A DNA stretch of 64,000 bases from Paracoccus alkanivorans (GTDB lineage: Bacteria; Pseudomonadota; Alphaproteobacteria; Rhodobacterales; Rhodobacteraceae), in the NCBI RefSeq assembly GCF_003697785.1, contig NZ_QOKZ01000001.1, positions 62,001 through 126,000 of the forward strand. Reading direction: 5' to 3'. Below, piece by piece: positions 8,071 through 15,625 of this stretch (position 1 is the stretch's first letter; each line of letters opens with the position of its first letter). Made by a program: the position numbers and the translations under genes. The notes beneath the pieces are model-generated. The model made no database searches, was not told the origin of the DNA, and saw nothing but the letters and a program-made list of their open reading frames with translations.

Positions 8071-9618
8071 ATGCAAATTCTCCGAACCGTCCTTCTGGTG
8101 CTTGCAACCGTGCTTGCCTCTCCGGCGCTGCCGCAAGGCGACAAGCCGCTGGTGATCACGGATACCCGTGGAGATCGCGGGATGCTGGCACCCTATGTCC
8201 ATGCACGTAACGGCATCGCCTATCTTTACACCAGCTATGTCTTCGACAGCCTGATCGCCCAGGACGCGAAGGGCGAACTGGTTCCGGGCCTTGCGGAAAG
8301 CTGGACCCTGTCCGAAGACGGGCTGACCGCCGATCTTGGGCTGAACCCCAAGGCACGCTGGCATGACGGCCAACCCGTCACCGCGCAAGACGCGGCATTC
8401 ACCTTTTCCTATATGGCGCAGAACCCCTATCCTTTCGCGTCCCTCGGGAATATCGGGCAAGCCGAGGCCATATCCGATCGCCATCTGCGGCTGACACTGA
8501 AAAAGCGGGACGCCGGGCTGTTCTCGGGCCTGTTGCTGGCCTTGCCGATTCTGCCCCGGCATATCTATTCCTCGCAGACGGATCCCGGGCATTTCGCTTC
8601 TCCGGCAGCCGCGACCGGCAGCGGACCTTATCGGCTTGTCGAGTATGACAAGGCGCATGGGCGATATACCCTGGAAGCCAACCCCGACTACTATCGCGGC
8701 CAGCCCCTATTCGACACGTTGATGATCGTCACGATGTCCACTGATGCTGCCCTTCAAGCGTTGAACAATGGCGAGGTGGACGTGATTTCCTATCTCCCGC
8801 CGGAGCGGGCGGGTGATGCCGAGGCGGCGGGATGGCAGGTGGTCGCGGCACGCAGCGGCCATATCGTCAAAATCGGTTTCAACCACGAAGGATTGTTTGG
8901 CGATGCGGAAATGCGCCGGGCCTTGGCCTATGCGCTGGACCGGCAGGCGATACTGGATATCACATCGACCGGCGGGGAAGCCGCGCTGGCGGATACGGGC
9001 TATTTCCAGTCGGGTTCGCCCTGGCGGGGAAACGTGGCGGATCCAGCCTATACCCATGATCCCGGGCACGCCACCGATCTGCTGGAAAAACAGGGACTGA
9101 CCCGTGGCGCATCCGAAAAATGGCAGCGCGACGGGGTGCCGGTCACGCTGAGGCTTCTTGCCGATGGCGCACAGGCGCGGATCGCACAGGTCGTCACCGA
9201 TCAGCTTGAGGCTTTCGGTTTCACGGTTGACCTGAGGCTGATGGAACAGGCCGCATTGCAGGCGGTTCCGGCCGGAGGCGATTACGATCTGCTGATTTCA
9301 TCGACCAGCACAACCGGAGATCCAAGCGATATCGCAAGCCGGGTCAAGGGGCAGTCGTGGAACGCCGACCGCTATCATGGCGATGGAAGACTGGACACGA
9401 TCCTGCAGGAGGCGGGACAATCCGCAACGCCGGATGAGCGCCTGACGCATCTGCACGAATTTCAGCGGCTCTATGCCAAGGAACTGCCTTCGCTGATGCT
9501 GCTGGATCCGGTCATGGCGACCGCGCATAATGACCGGGTGGAACTGAGTTTCATGCCGGATGGCGCATTGATCGGCATCCCGACGGCCATAGACAAATCG
9601 GCCTTCGTCACGGAATGA
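8071..9618 (+). CDS. Periplasmic solute-binding protein, family 5 (peptide/nickel type)
   Basis: A 515-residue extracytoplasmic binding protein with a signal peptide (LLVLATVLASPALPQG). Family 5 hallmarks include YVFDSLIAQDAKGELVPGLAESWTLSEDGL near residue 55, ARWHDGQPVTAQDAAFTF, and EMRRALAYALDRQAIL mid-protein. It is the first gene of a four-gene ABC importer and overlaps the next gene by ATGA. It starts 45 bases after the PaaZ-like gene, so the importer is transcribed with a biosynthetic gene. Related proteins bind dipeptides, nickel complexes, opine metallophores and methanobactin; here the likely ligand is the product or its metal complex. The ligand is inferred from context only. Confidence 0.9.
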   Translation: MQILRTVLLVLATVLASPALPQGDKPLVITDTRGDRGMLAPYVHARNGIAYLYTSYVFDSLIAQDAKGELVPGLAESWTLSEDGLTADLGLNPKARWHDGQPVTAQDAAFTFSYMAQNPYPFASLGNIGQAEAISDRHLRLTLKKRDAGLFSGLLLALPILPRHIYSSQTDPGHFASPAAATGSGPYRLVEYDKAHGRYTLEANPDYYRGQPLFDTLMIVTMSTDAALQALNNGEVDVISYLPPERAGDAEAAGWQVVAARSGHIVKIGFNHEGLFGDAEMRRALAYALDRQAILDITSTGGEAALADTGYFQSGSPWRGNVADPAYTHDPGHATDLLEKQGLTRGASEKWQRDGVPVTLRLLADGAQARIAQVVTDQLEAFGFTVDLRLMEQAALQAVPAGGDYDLLISSTSTTGDPSDIASRVKGQSWNADRYHGDGRLDTILQEAGQSATPDERLTHLHEFQRLYAKELPSLMLLDPVMATAHNDRVELSFMPDGALIGIPTAIDKSAFVTE

Positions 9619-10616
9619 CGGCCGGGGCAATTCGGATATCGGGCAGGACATGGGCCGCGGCGCTGCTTTGGGGACTGGCTGCGCGGTTTGCCGTGCTAAT
9701 GCTGGTCGTTCTGGCGGTCTTTATCCTGCCCCGCCTGCTGCCCGGCGATCCGCTGGGCATCATGCTGTCCTCGGATTACACGCAGAACCTGTCGGAATCC
9801 GAACTGGCCGAGTTGGGCGCGCGCATGGGAATCGCCGGCAGCGGGGCCGAGCAATTCGGCGCATGGCTAGGTGATCTGCTTCGGGGGAATCTGGGTTATT
9901 CCGCGACACATGCCCGGCCGGTGGCCACGCTTCTCGCCGAATGCCTGCCCTGGACCCTGCTTCTTATCCTTGGTGCAATGCCGGTCTATCTTGTCCTTGC
10001 GGCACTGGCCGGAATCGGCGCAGGCCGGGCGGCGGGCGGCAGGTTCGATCGCGGCCTGACCGGCTTCGTAACCATATTGGCAAGCATTCCGCCATTCGTC
10101 ACGGCGGTCCTGTTGATGCTGGGCCTTGCGATCCTCTGGCCCGTCTTTCCCGCCAGCGGCGCATTGCCGATGCTTCCCTCCGATCAACTGGTGATCCGAA
10201 CGGGCCAGATCGCCCTTCACGCAATCCTGCCCGTCACAGCGCTGGCATTGCATGAATTCGCCCGTTTCTACTATCTCGCCCGTGGGGAAGCGGCTGTATT
10301 GACGCATCGCCCCTTTGTTCTGAACGCAGTCGCGCGCGGCTTGCCGCCCTGTCGCCTGCTGGCGGAATATTACGGCCGCAACATATTGCCCACCTTCGTC
10401 GCCCGACTCAGCGATTCGGTCTCAGGACTGGTCAGTGCGGTGGTGATCATCGAGATCGTATTTTCTTATCCGGGCATCGGCGGTCTGATTTATGGCGCGA
10501 TTCTGGACCGGGATTACACATTGCTTCAGGGCGCCACCATTGCCGTGGCAGCGGGTCTACTGGCACTCAACTGGTTGATCGATGCAGCGGGCACAGCCCT
10601 GGCCGGACGGGGGTGA
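9615..10616 (+). CDS. ABC importer permease, DppB/NikB type
   Basis: A 333-residue inner-membrane protein with about six transmembrane segments. FILPRLLPGDPLGIML follows the first segment, as in the DppB family, and a binding-protein-dependent transport signature surrounds YYLARGEAAVLTHRPFVLNAVARGL. ATG overlaps the binding-protein stop (ATGA), implying translational coupling. It should form the membrane channel with the 256-residue permease that follows after three bases. Confidence 0.9.
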   Translation: MTAGAIRISGRTWAAALLWGLAARFAVLMLVVLAVFILPRLLPGDPLGIMLSSDYTQNLSESELAELGARMGIAGSGAEQFGAWLGDLLRGNLGYSATHARPVATLLAECLPWTLLLILGAMPVYLVLAALAGIGAGRAAGGRFDRGLTGFVTILASIPPFVTAVLLMLGLAILWPVFPASGALPMLPSDQLVIRTGQIALHAILPVTALALHEFARFYYLARGEAAVLTHRPFVLNAVARGLPPCRLLAEYYGRNILPTFVARLSDSVSGLVSAVVIIEIVFSYPGIGGLIYGAILDRDYTLLQGATIAVAAGLLALNWLIDAAGTALAGRG

Positions 10617-10619
10617 GCC

Positions 10620-11390
10620 GTGCGAGTGCTGTTCGGTCTTGCCGCCGGTCTGTTGCTGCTTCTCGTGGCACAACCGCTGATGCCCGCCTATCGCAGCAGC
10701 CGTGACGTGCTTACCGCTCCGGGGCGAGAGCATCTGCTGGGTACAAACGATATCGGGCAGGATGTGCTCACAGGGCTGTTATATGCGACGCCCAATACCG
10801 TGCTGATGGCACTGGCCGCCGCCACGGTGGCCACCGCAACTGCACTGATCGTAGCGGGGGCCGCGGCCGCGGCGGGCGCCACGACCCGAAACATGATCCT
10901 GCGGCTGGTGGATGCGTTACAGGTGATGCCTTCGATACTGGTGCTGCTTTTCATCGGAACATTGATGCAGCCGGGTCTTGCCGGGCTGGCGCTGCTTCTG
11001 GGGCTGACAAGCTGGCATGAGGATGTGCGGGTCGCGCTAGCGATGCTGCGCCGCGAATTGCAACGTGAGAATGTCCGTTTCGCGCGGCATATGGGTGCAA
11101 GCCGGACCTATTGCCTGCGCCGGCATGTATTGCCCGCGATCCGGCCGGCGCTGGCGGCGCTGTATCTCCAGAATATCCGTCAGGTCACCTTGCGCGCCGC
11201 AGGACTGGCCTTTCTGGGCCTGACCGATCCCCGCCTGCTGACCTGGGGCGGCATGATGCAGGATGCGATGGAGCACCTGTACACGCCAGCGTGGCTCTGG
11301 TTGCTGCTGCCGCCTGCTCTCGCACTAACGGCGTTCCTGCTGATCATTCTGCTGCTGATCGAAAACGACCCTGCCGGAGCACGGGCATGA
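10620..11390 (+). CDS. ABC importer permease, DppC/NikC type
   Basis: A 256-residue inner-membrane protein beginning with GTG three bases after the preceding stop. It shows the DppC-type LLGTNDIGQDVLTGLLYATPN stretch near residue 40 and the EAA-like loop ENVRFARHMGASRTYCLRRHVLPAIRP near residue 150. It is short for the family because the usual cytoplasmic N-terminal tail is absent. The following ATPase gene overlaps its stop by ATGA. With the other permease it forms the channel of the cluster importer. Confidence 0.88.
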   Translation: MRVLFGLAAGLLLLLVAQPLMPAYRSSRDVLTAPGREHLLGTNDIGQDVLTGLLYATPNTVLMALAAATVATATALIVAGAAAAAGATTRNMILRLVDALQVMPSILVLLFIGTLMQPGLAGLALLLGLTSWHEDVRVALAMLRRELQRENVRFARHMGASRTYCLRRHVLPAIRPALAALYLQNIRQVTLRAAGLAFLGLTDPRLLTWGGMMQDAMEHLYTPAWLWLLLPPALALTAFLLIILLLIENDPAGARA

Positions 11391-12784
11391 TCCGCATCCG
11401 CAACCTGTCTTTGTGGCAGGGCGACCAGGCGATCCTGCGGAATATCTCGCTGGAGATCGCATGTGGTGAGACGCTTGGGCTGATCGGCCCGTCGGGAGGC
11501 GGCAAGACAAGTCTGGCACGGATGATGCTGGGCATTGTTCCGCGCATGGCCCGATGGTCTGGTCAGATCGTCGTGGACGGTTTCGATGTCCTGCGCGCAC
11601 CGGCGCGACGACTGCGCAGTTTTCGCAAGCATGACGCCGGAATGATCGTGCAGGCCCTTGCGGATTCGCTAAACCCGCATCTCACCGTGGGCCAGCATCT
11701 GCACGAAACCGGGCAGGATCCGCATCGGGTTTGCCTGAATTTCAACATTCCCGTGAGCTTGCTGCCCCGTCTGCCCCGCGATCTGAGCGGCGGAGAGATC
11801 CAGCGTGTTCTGACCGCACTGGCGCTGGCGAAATCGCCGCGTCTGCTGCTTCTGGACGAACCCTCTGCCGCGCTGGATCCCGCCAATCGTGATTGGGCAC
11901 GACAGCGCTTTGCCGAAGGGGCCGGGGAAAGGGCGCAGCTTCTGATCTCGCATGACCTGGAGCTTGTACGGCAACTAGCCGATCGTATCGCCGTCATGCG
12001 TGCGGGCGAACTGGCCGGGATCGGCCCGGCGCATGTGCTGGACGCGCCCCAGCACCAATGCATCCACAAATTTATGGCCCCCGCCACAAAACCTGCATTT
12101 TCGCTTCCATCCGCCACGCCGCGACAAGCCGAGACCGGCGGGCTCGTCACATCGGGGATTTGTCATATGATCGGTGGACAGCCCCTGCTTCGAAACATTT
12201 CGCTGCAGCTCCCTGCGGGGGAATGTCTTGCCGTGCTAGGCCCAAGCGGCAGCGGGAAATCCACGCTGGCGCAAATCCTCGCGGGGTATATTACGCAACC
12301 GAAAGGTAGAATTCGCTGGCAGGACGGTTCCCGTCCTCCCAGAGTCGCGTTGATCTCGCAGCACCCGCATCGTGCGATGGCTGCGCATTTCCCGGTCAGC
12401 GAGGTTTTGGCCGAAGCCTTGCGCCTTGCCGGAGACAGGCCCGAAGCTGCGCGCATCGGCCCCTTGCTGCGCGATATCGGCTTGCCGGACACGCCGGAAT
12501 TCCGCGCCCGCCGCACGGCGGATCTGTCAGGAGGCGAGGCGCAGCGACTGGTCATCGCACGCGCTATCGCATTGCACTCCGACATCCTTGTTGCCGATGA
12601 ACCCACATCGGCACTGGATCCGGCAAACCGCGACCAGTTGCTTGGCCTGTTCAACCGCCTGAAACGCGAGTGCGATCTGGCACTGGTCCTGATGACCCAT
12701 GACCGGCTGGCAGCGCAGGCCGTGGCCGACCGCATCGGTTATCTGAAGGACGGGCGGCTGCACCCGGGCTGGCCCAACGACTGA
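11387..12784 (+). CDS. Fused double-domain ABC ATPase (DppDF/NikDE type)
   Basis: Two ATPase domains occur in one 465-residue chain. Domain 1 (about 1-230) has Walker A GPSGGGKT, signature LSGGEIQR and Walker B LLLLDEPSAALDP. Domain 2 (about 255-465) has Walker A GPSGSGKS, signature LSGGEAQR and Walker B ILVADEPTSALDP. The zinc-like C-terminal oligopeptide extension of each normal DppD/DppF subunit is missing. The start is the ATG overlapping the permease stop; open frame further upstream lies inside the permease gene. The gene ends at 12784, exactly abutting the convergent gamma-glutamylcyclotransferase gene, with no room for a separate terminator. Confidence 0.92.
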   Translation: MIRIRNLSLWQGDQAILRNISLEIACGETLGLIGPSGGGKTSLARMMLGIVPRMARWSGQIVVDGFDVLRAPARRLRSFRKHDAGMIVQALADSLNPHLTVGQHLHETGQDPHRVCLNFNIPVSLLPRLPRDLSGGEIQRVLTALALAKSPRLLLLDEPSAALDPANRDWARQRFAEGAGERAQLLISHDLELVRQLADRIAVMRAGELAGIGPAHVLDAPQHQCIHKFMAPATKPAFSLPSATPRQAETGGLVTSGICHMIGGQPLLRNISLQLPAGECLAVLGPSGSGKSTLAQILAGYITQPKGRIRWQDGSRPPRVALISQHPHRAMAAHFPVSEVLAEALRLAGDRPEAARIGPLLRDIGLPDTPEFRARRTADLSGGEAQRLVIARAIALHSDILVADEPTSALDPANRDQLLGLFNRLKRECDLALVLMTHDRLAAQAVADRIGYLKDGRLHPGWPND

Positions 12785-13327
12785 TCAGGCCGCCCCACGC
12801 AACCGCCGCACCTCATCCGACAGATGCTCGATCTCGGGATCCGAGATCTGCAGATGGCGCAGCCGCTCGGCGGTATTCCACAGATAATCGCAGTTCGCCC
12901 CCTTCTCGCCCGTGGCGCGCGCGATGATCCGGGCCTGTTCCTGCACGGGCATAAGGCAATAGGAATCATGGTCGCCGTTCACGACATAAGTCACCGCATC
13001 GACCTGCCCGCCCTGCCGCAGCGACAGCGTAACCCGGATTTCCCGATAGGCAGGGCGGGCAAGCTCACGTGCCCGAAGCGACGCCAGCGCCGCCTCTTCC
13101 TGACCGGCAGGCACGGCCAAAGCCAGCCCTTCGCAATATTGCCCCGGCGCTTCATCCAGCGCCAATACCAGCCCGGGCTGATCGATAGTGCCACGGTAAT
13201 GCTGCGACTGGATGCAGAAGCGCCGCTGCCAGCCCTCGAGCCTTGCAGGAAGTTGCCGGGAAGGCCTGAACCCCGGGGCCCAGATAAGAGAACCATATCC
13301 GAACACCCAAAGCGTACCGGTTTCCAT
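12785..13327 (-). CDS. ChaC-like gamma-glutamylcyclotransferase (TdaR3-like resistance candidate)
   Basis: A 180-residue ChaC/GGCT-fold protein with the substrate-binding loop WVFGYGSLIWAPGF at residues 7-20 and the region RARELARPAY, which holds the likely catalytic Glu near residue 88. Such enzymes release 5-oxoproline from glutathione or gamma-glutamyl amino acids. Its ATG overlaps the TdaE-like stop (ATGA), so it is translationally coupled to a biosynthetic enzyme. In Phaeobacter a gamma-glutamylcyclotransferase (TdaR3) has been reported to protect against tropodithietic acid, offsetting proton influx through the gamma-glutamyl cycle. Its placement here therefore suggests self-resistance. 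A housekeeping ChaC role is the alternative, but the coupling argues against it. Confidence 0.88.
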   Translation of the reverse strand: METGTLWVFGYGSLIWAPGFRPSRQLPARLEGWQRRFCIQSQHYRGTIDQPGLVLALDEAPGQYCEGLALAVPAGQEEAALASLRARELARPAYREIRVTLSLRQGGQVDAVTYVVNGDHDSYCLMPVQEQARIIARATGEKGANCDYLWNTAERLRHLQISDPEIEHLSDEVRRLRGAA

Positions 13328-14496
13328 CAGACCGCCACCCCCATCGCTTCCACCTGTTGCGCATTCCGGCGCAGGCGCGTCATCTGCCCCATGATATTGC
13401 GGCGGTGCATCTCGTCGGTACCGCCGACCGAGGCAAAGGCCATCGCATCGCGCAGCAGGTCCGAGACCGGTCCGGCATGATAACCGTCACTGCCATGCAA
13501 CCGAACCAGATCGACCGCCGCATCGATCATCGTGTCGGCCCCAGCGATCTTGGCGATCGAACAGCTCATCGCAGCGGCCGGATCACCGGTCAGAAGCTGA
13601 TGCAGCGCGCCATAGGCGGTCCAGCGCGAGGTCTCGATACCTATGCGGATATCGGTGAGTTTCTTCTGGACATATTGGTGATCGAGGATCGGAACGCCGA
13701 AGGTCTGCCGCTGCTGCGCATAGTCCAGTGCCTCATTTAGAGCCGGCTCAAGAATCCAGCCGCCCACCAGCCCATAATAAAGCCGCCCCAGCGAGACGAT
13801 ATTGACAAGATGCCCAAGCCCCCTGCCCGGCTCGCCCAGCAGATCCCCGTAATCAAGCCGCATGTCATCGAAATCCAGCCGTCCCGTCGGCAGGTCGGCA
13901 TTGCCGAGCTTGCGATCCACCGCGCCTGCCGTCAGTCCCGTCCGATCGGTATCGACCAAAACCAGCGAGATCCCCTGCCGCTCCTGCCCGGCCAGCTTGC
14001 AGACGATCAGCACCATGGTCGAAATCGGTGCATGAGCGATATTATGCTTCGCGCCATTCAGCACGAAGGTCTCGTTCGGGCCGGGCGTTAGAATCGAACT
14101 CGTCGCGCGGACATCGGTGCCGGATCCGGGATCGGCGATTGCCGTCGCACTCAGTTCCCCGGCGAGGATGCGCGGCAGGAAACGTGCCCTTTGCGCCTCG
14201 GTGCCGTAGAGTTCGAGCGCCCGCACCATGCCCGCCTGACCGATCACCGAAAGAACCAGCCCGGGATGACGGATGGTCGAGGCCAGCCCCTCCAGTGCGG
14301 CAGTGAAATTCCACCAGTCGACCCCCAGACCGCCATAGGCCGAAGGCACGACCATATGCCACATTCCGGCCCGAACGAGGTCATCCCATCGGCGCCTGTC
14401 GAACTCCGCCGGTGCCGGGTCGTCCCGCCCCGCCTGACCGATCCGGGCATATTTCGCGCGGATCATGGTCTGCGCCTCGTTCCAGTGCATTTGCAT
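13327..14496 (-). CDS. Acyl-CoA dehydrogenase-fold flavoenzyme, TdaE-like
   Basis: A 389-residue protein with the full ACAD architecture: N-terminal helices, the beta domain around SATAIADPGSGTDV, NGAKHNIAHAP and FDDMRLDYGDLLGEPGRGL, and the C-terminal helical domain with RQTFGVPILDHQYVQKKLTD. The usual short-chain catalytic Glu (in the YEGT motif) is replaced by Gly at about residue 358 (ASVGGTDE), so simple alpha,beta-dehydrogenation is unlikely. TdaE of Phaeobacter has this fold and carries out ring oxidation and CoA-ester oxygenolysis to make tropone precursors. A GGAGGTA site places the start at ATG 14496; a TTG at 14514 is less likely. It lies downstream of tdaD-like in the same order as Phaeobacter tdaC-D-E. 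Confidence 0.88.
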   Translation of the reverse strand: MQMHWNEAQTMIRAKYARIGQAGRDDPAPAEFDRRRWDDLVRAGMWHMVVPSAYGGLGVDWWNFTAALEGLASTIRHPGLVLSVIGQAGMVRALELYGTEAQRARFLPRILAGELSATAIADPGSGTDVRATSSILTPGPNETFVLNGAKHNIAHAPISTMVLIVCKLAGQERQGISLVLVDTDRTGLTAGAVDRKLGNADLPTGRLDFDDMRLDYGDLLGEPGRGLGHLVNIVSLGRLYYGLVGGWILEPALNEALDYAQQRQTFGVPILDHQYVQKKLTDIRIGIETSRWTAYGALHQLLTGDPAAAMSCSIAKIAGADTMIDAAVDLVRLHGSDGYHAGPVSDLLRDAMAFASVGGTDEMHRRNIMGQMTRLRRNAQQVEAMGVAV

Positions 14497-14528
14497 AACT
14501 GCTACCTCCGGCAAGCCGAATCGGGAAA

Positions 14529-14945
14529 TCAGGCGCTTCCCTGATAGGTCGCGACGGCGGATTTGAATTCGTCGGGGACCGGATAGGTCTTCTGCGCCTC
14601 GTAATCGAACATCACATGAACCGAAGCCGCCCGCGCCACCTCGCGTGCGCTGTCGTCAGCCAGCCGCATCACATGCTCCATTTCGAAGCTCTTGGTTCCG
14701 AATCTGGTTACCCGGCTCAGGACATTGATCCTGTCTCCATAAACCGCCTGCGAGACATATTCGCAGGAGGTGCGGACCATGATATGCGGGAGTTTGCGAT
14801 CCTTGGGCAAGCGCAACAGGTCGTGCATATATTCCAGATAGGCGGATTGCAGATAGTCATAATAGATCGGACTACTGACATGGCCCATGGAATCGGTGTC
14901 GCGATAACGGATTTCGATCTCGGTCACGTATGGTTTTTCGTCCAT
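14529..14945 (-). CDS. Hot-dog acyl-CoA thioesterase (4HBT), TdaD-like
   Basis: A 138-residue single-domain hot-dog thioesterase. The 4HBT active-site pattern is IRYRDTDSMGHVSSPIYYDY (Asp in RDTD, residue about 15), followed by LQSAYLEYMHDL. AGAGGAC upstream supports the ATG at 14945. An earlier in-frame ATG at 14972 overlaps the previous stop as ATGA but has no ribosome site, so a 147-residue form is possible. It follows the TdaC-like gene closely and precedes the TdaE-like gene, matching Phaeobacter order. The expected substrate is a CoA ester on the route from phenylacetyl-CoA. Confidence 0.88.
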   Translation of the reverse strand: MDEKPYVTEIEIRYRDTDSMGHVSSPIYYDYLQSAYLEYMHDLLRLPKDRKLPHIMVRTSCEYVSQAVYGDRINVLSRVTRFGTKSFEMEHVMRLADDSAREVARAASVHVMFDYEAQKTYPVPDEFKSAVATYQGSA

Positions 14946-14968
14946 CTCGTCCTCTGCTTTCTGACGGG

Positions 14969-15625
14969 TCATAAATATGCGCGGCAGCATGTGGCGGCGG
15001 GGGACAGGGTGTCGCGGGCAGCCGGGCCGTGAACGGTGAACCCCATCGGAACGGGGCCATAGCGATGCAGGACGCGCAGCCCATGCCGATCCGCCGCCGC
15101 AAGCGTGGTGATGCATCCCTCGGCCTTGCCACTTGCGCATTCCTGCGCAGCCAATGCCGTGCTGGCAACAAAGCGCCGCTCGATCCGGTCAGGCAGCAAT
15201 GCCTGCGGCGCCGGATGGGTTGCGCAAACCTGTGGTTCGGCGTCTCTGCCCGGAGGAACGGCCATCACCATCTCGTCGGTATCCATGATGAATATGTCAA
15301 GCAGGCGCATGGTTCGGACATGCGTATAGATGATGGAGTGAAGGTCGGGATAAGCGACCACAGATAGCATCACCTCGCAATCACGCCGAGCAACTTCGTC
15401 GGCAGCCTGCTCCATGCTTCGATGCAGTGCGACGGGTACATCTAGAGAACGACGGCTGCTCCAAGATCGTGCCGCCCGCTCACAATTCGTTCCCTGGGGG
15501 CCAAGGGTATGCACGCGCCGAACCCAAGAAAAATCCCGAGAAGAAATATTCTGCAAGAAAAGCCCAGAAGGAAGCTCCGTGCCTTCTCGTCGATCCAGAA
15601 TCTGTGCAAGCCTTGATTCATCCAT
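14969..15625 (-). CDS. Prephenate dehydratase-like domain protein, TdaC-like
   Basis: A 218-residue protein. Its N-terminal third carries VHTLGPQGTNCERAARSW, the GPxGTxxxxAA hallmark of prephenate dehydratase. The domain continues to the C-terminus with no ACT regulatory domain. The TRF motif needed for dehydratase catalysis is absent; the corresponding end reads PMGFTVHGPAARD. A strong GGGAGG site lies 7 bases before ATG 15625. It is the first gene of the four-gene operon TdaC/TdaD/TdaE/cyclotransferase. TdaC of Phaeobacter is likewise a short prephenate-dehydratase-domain protein needed for TDA, with a debated function. Catalysis of prephenate dehydration should not be assumed. Confidence 0.82.
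   Translation of the reverse strand: MDESRLAQILDRREGTELPSGLFLQNISSRDFSWVRRVHTLGPQGTNCERAARSWSSRRSLDVPVALHRSMEQAADEVARRDCEVMLSVVAYPDLHSIIYTHVRTMRLLDIFIMDTDEMVMAVPPGRDAEPQVCATHPAPQALLPDRIERRFVASTALAAQECASGKAEGCITTLAAADRHGLRVLHRYGPVPMGFTVHGPAARDTLSPAATCCRAYL

Noticed and set aside
7336..8658. 440-codon minus-strand frame opposite the PaaZ-like and binding-protein genes
   Set aside because: Low-complexity Gly/Arg/Gln composition and no motif; shadow of two real genes.
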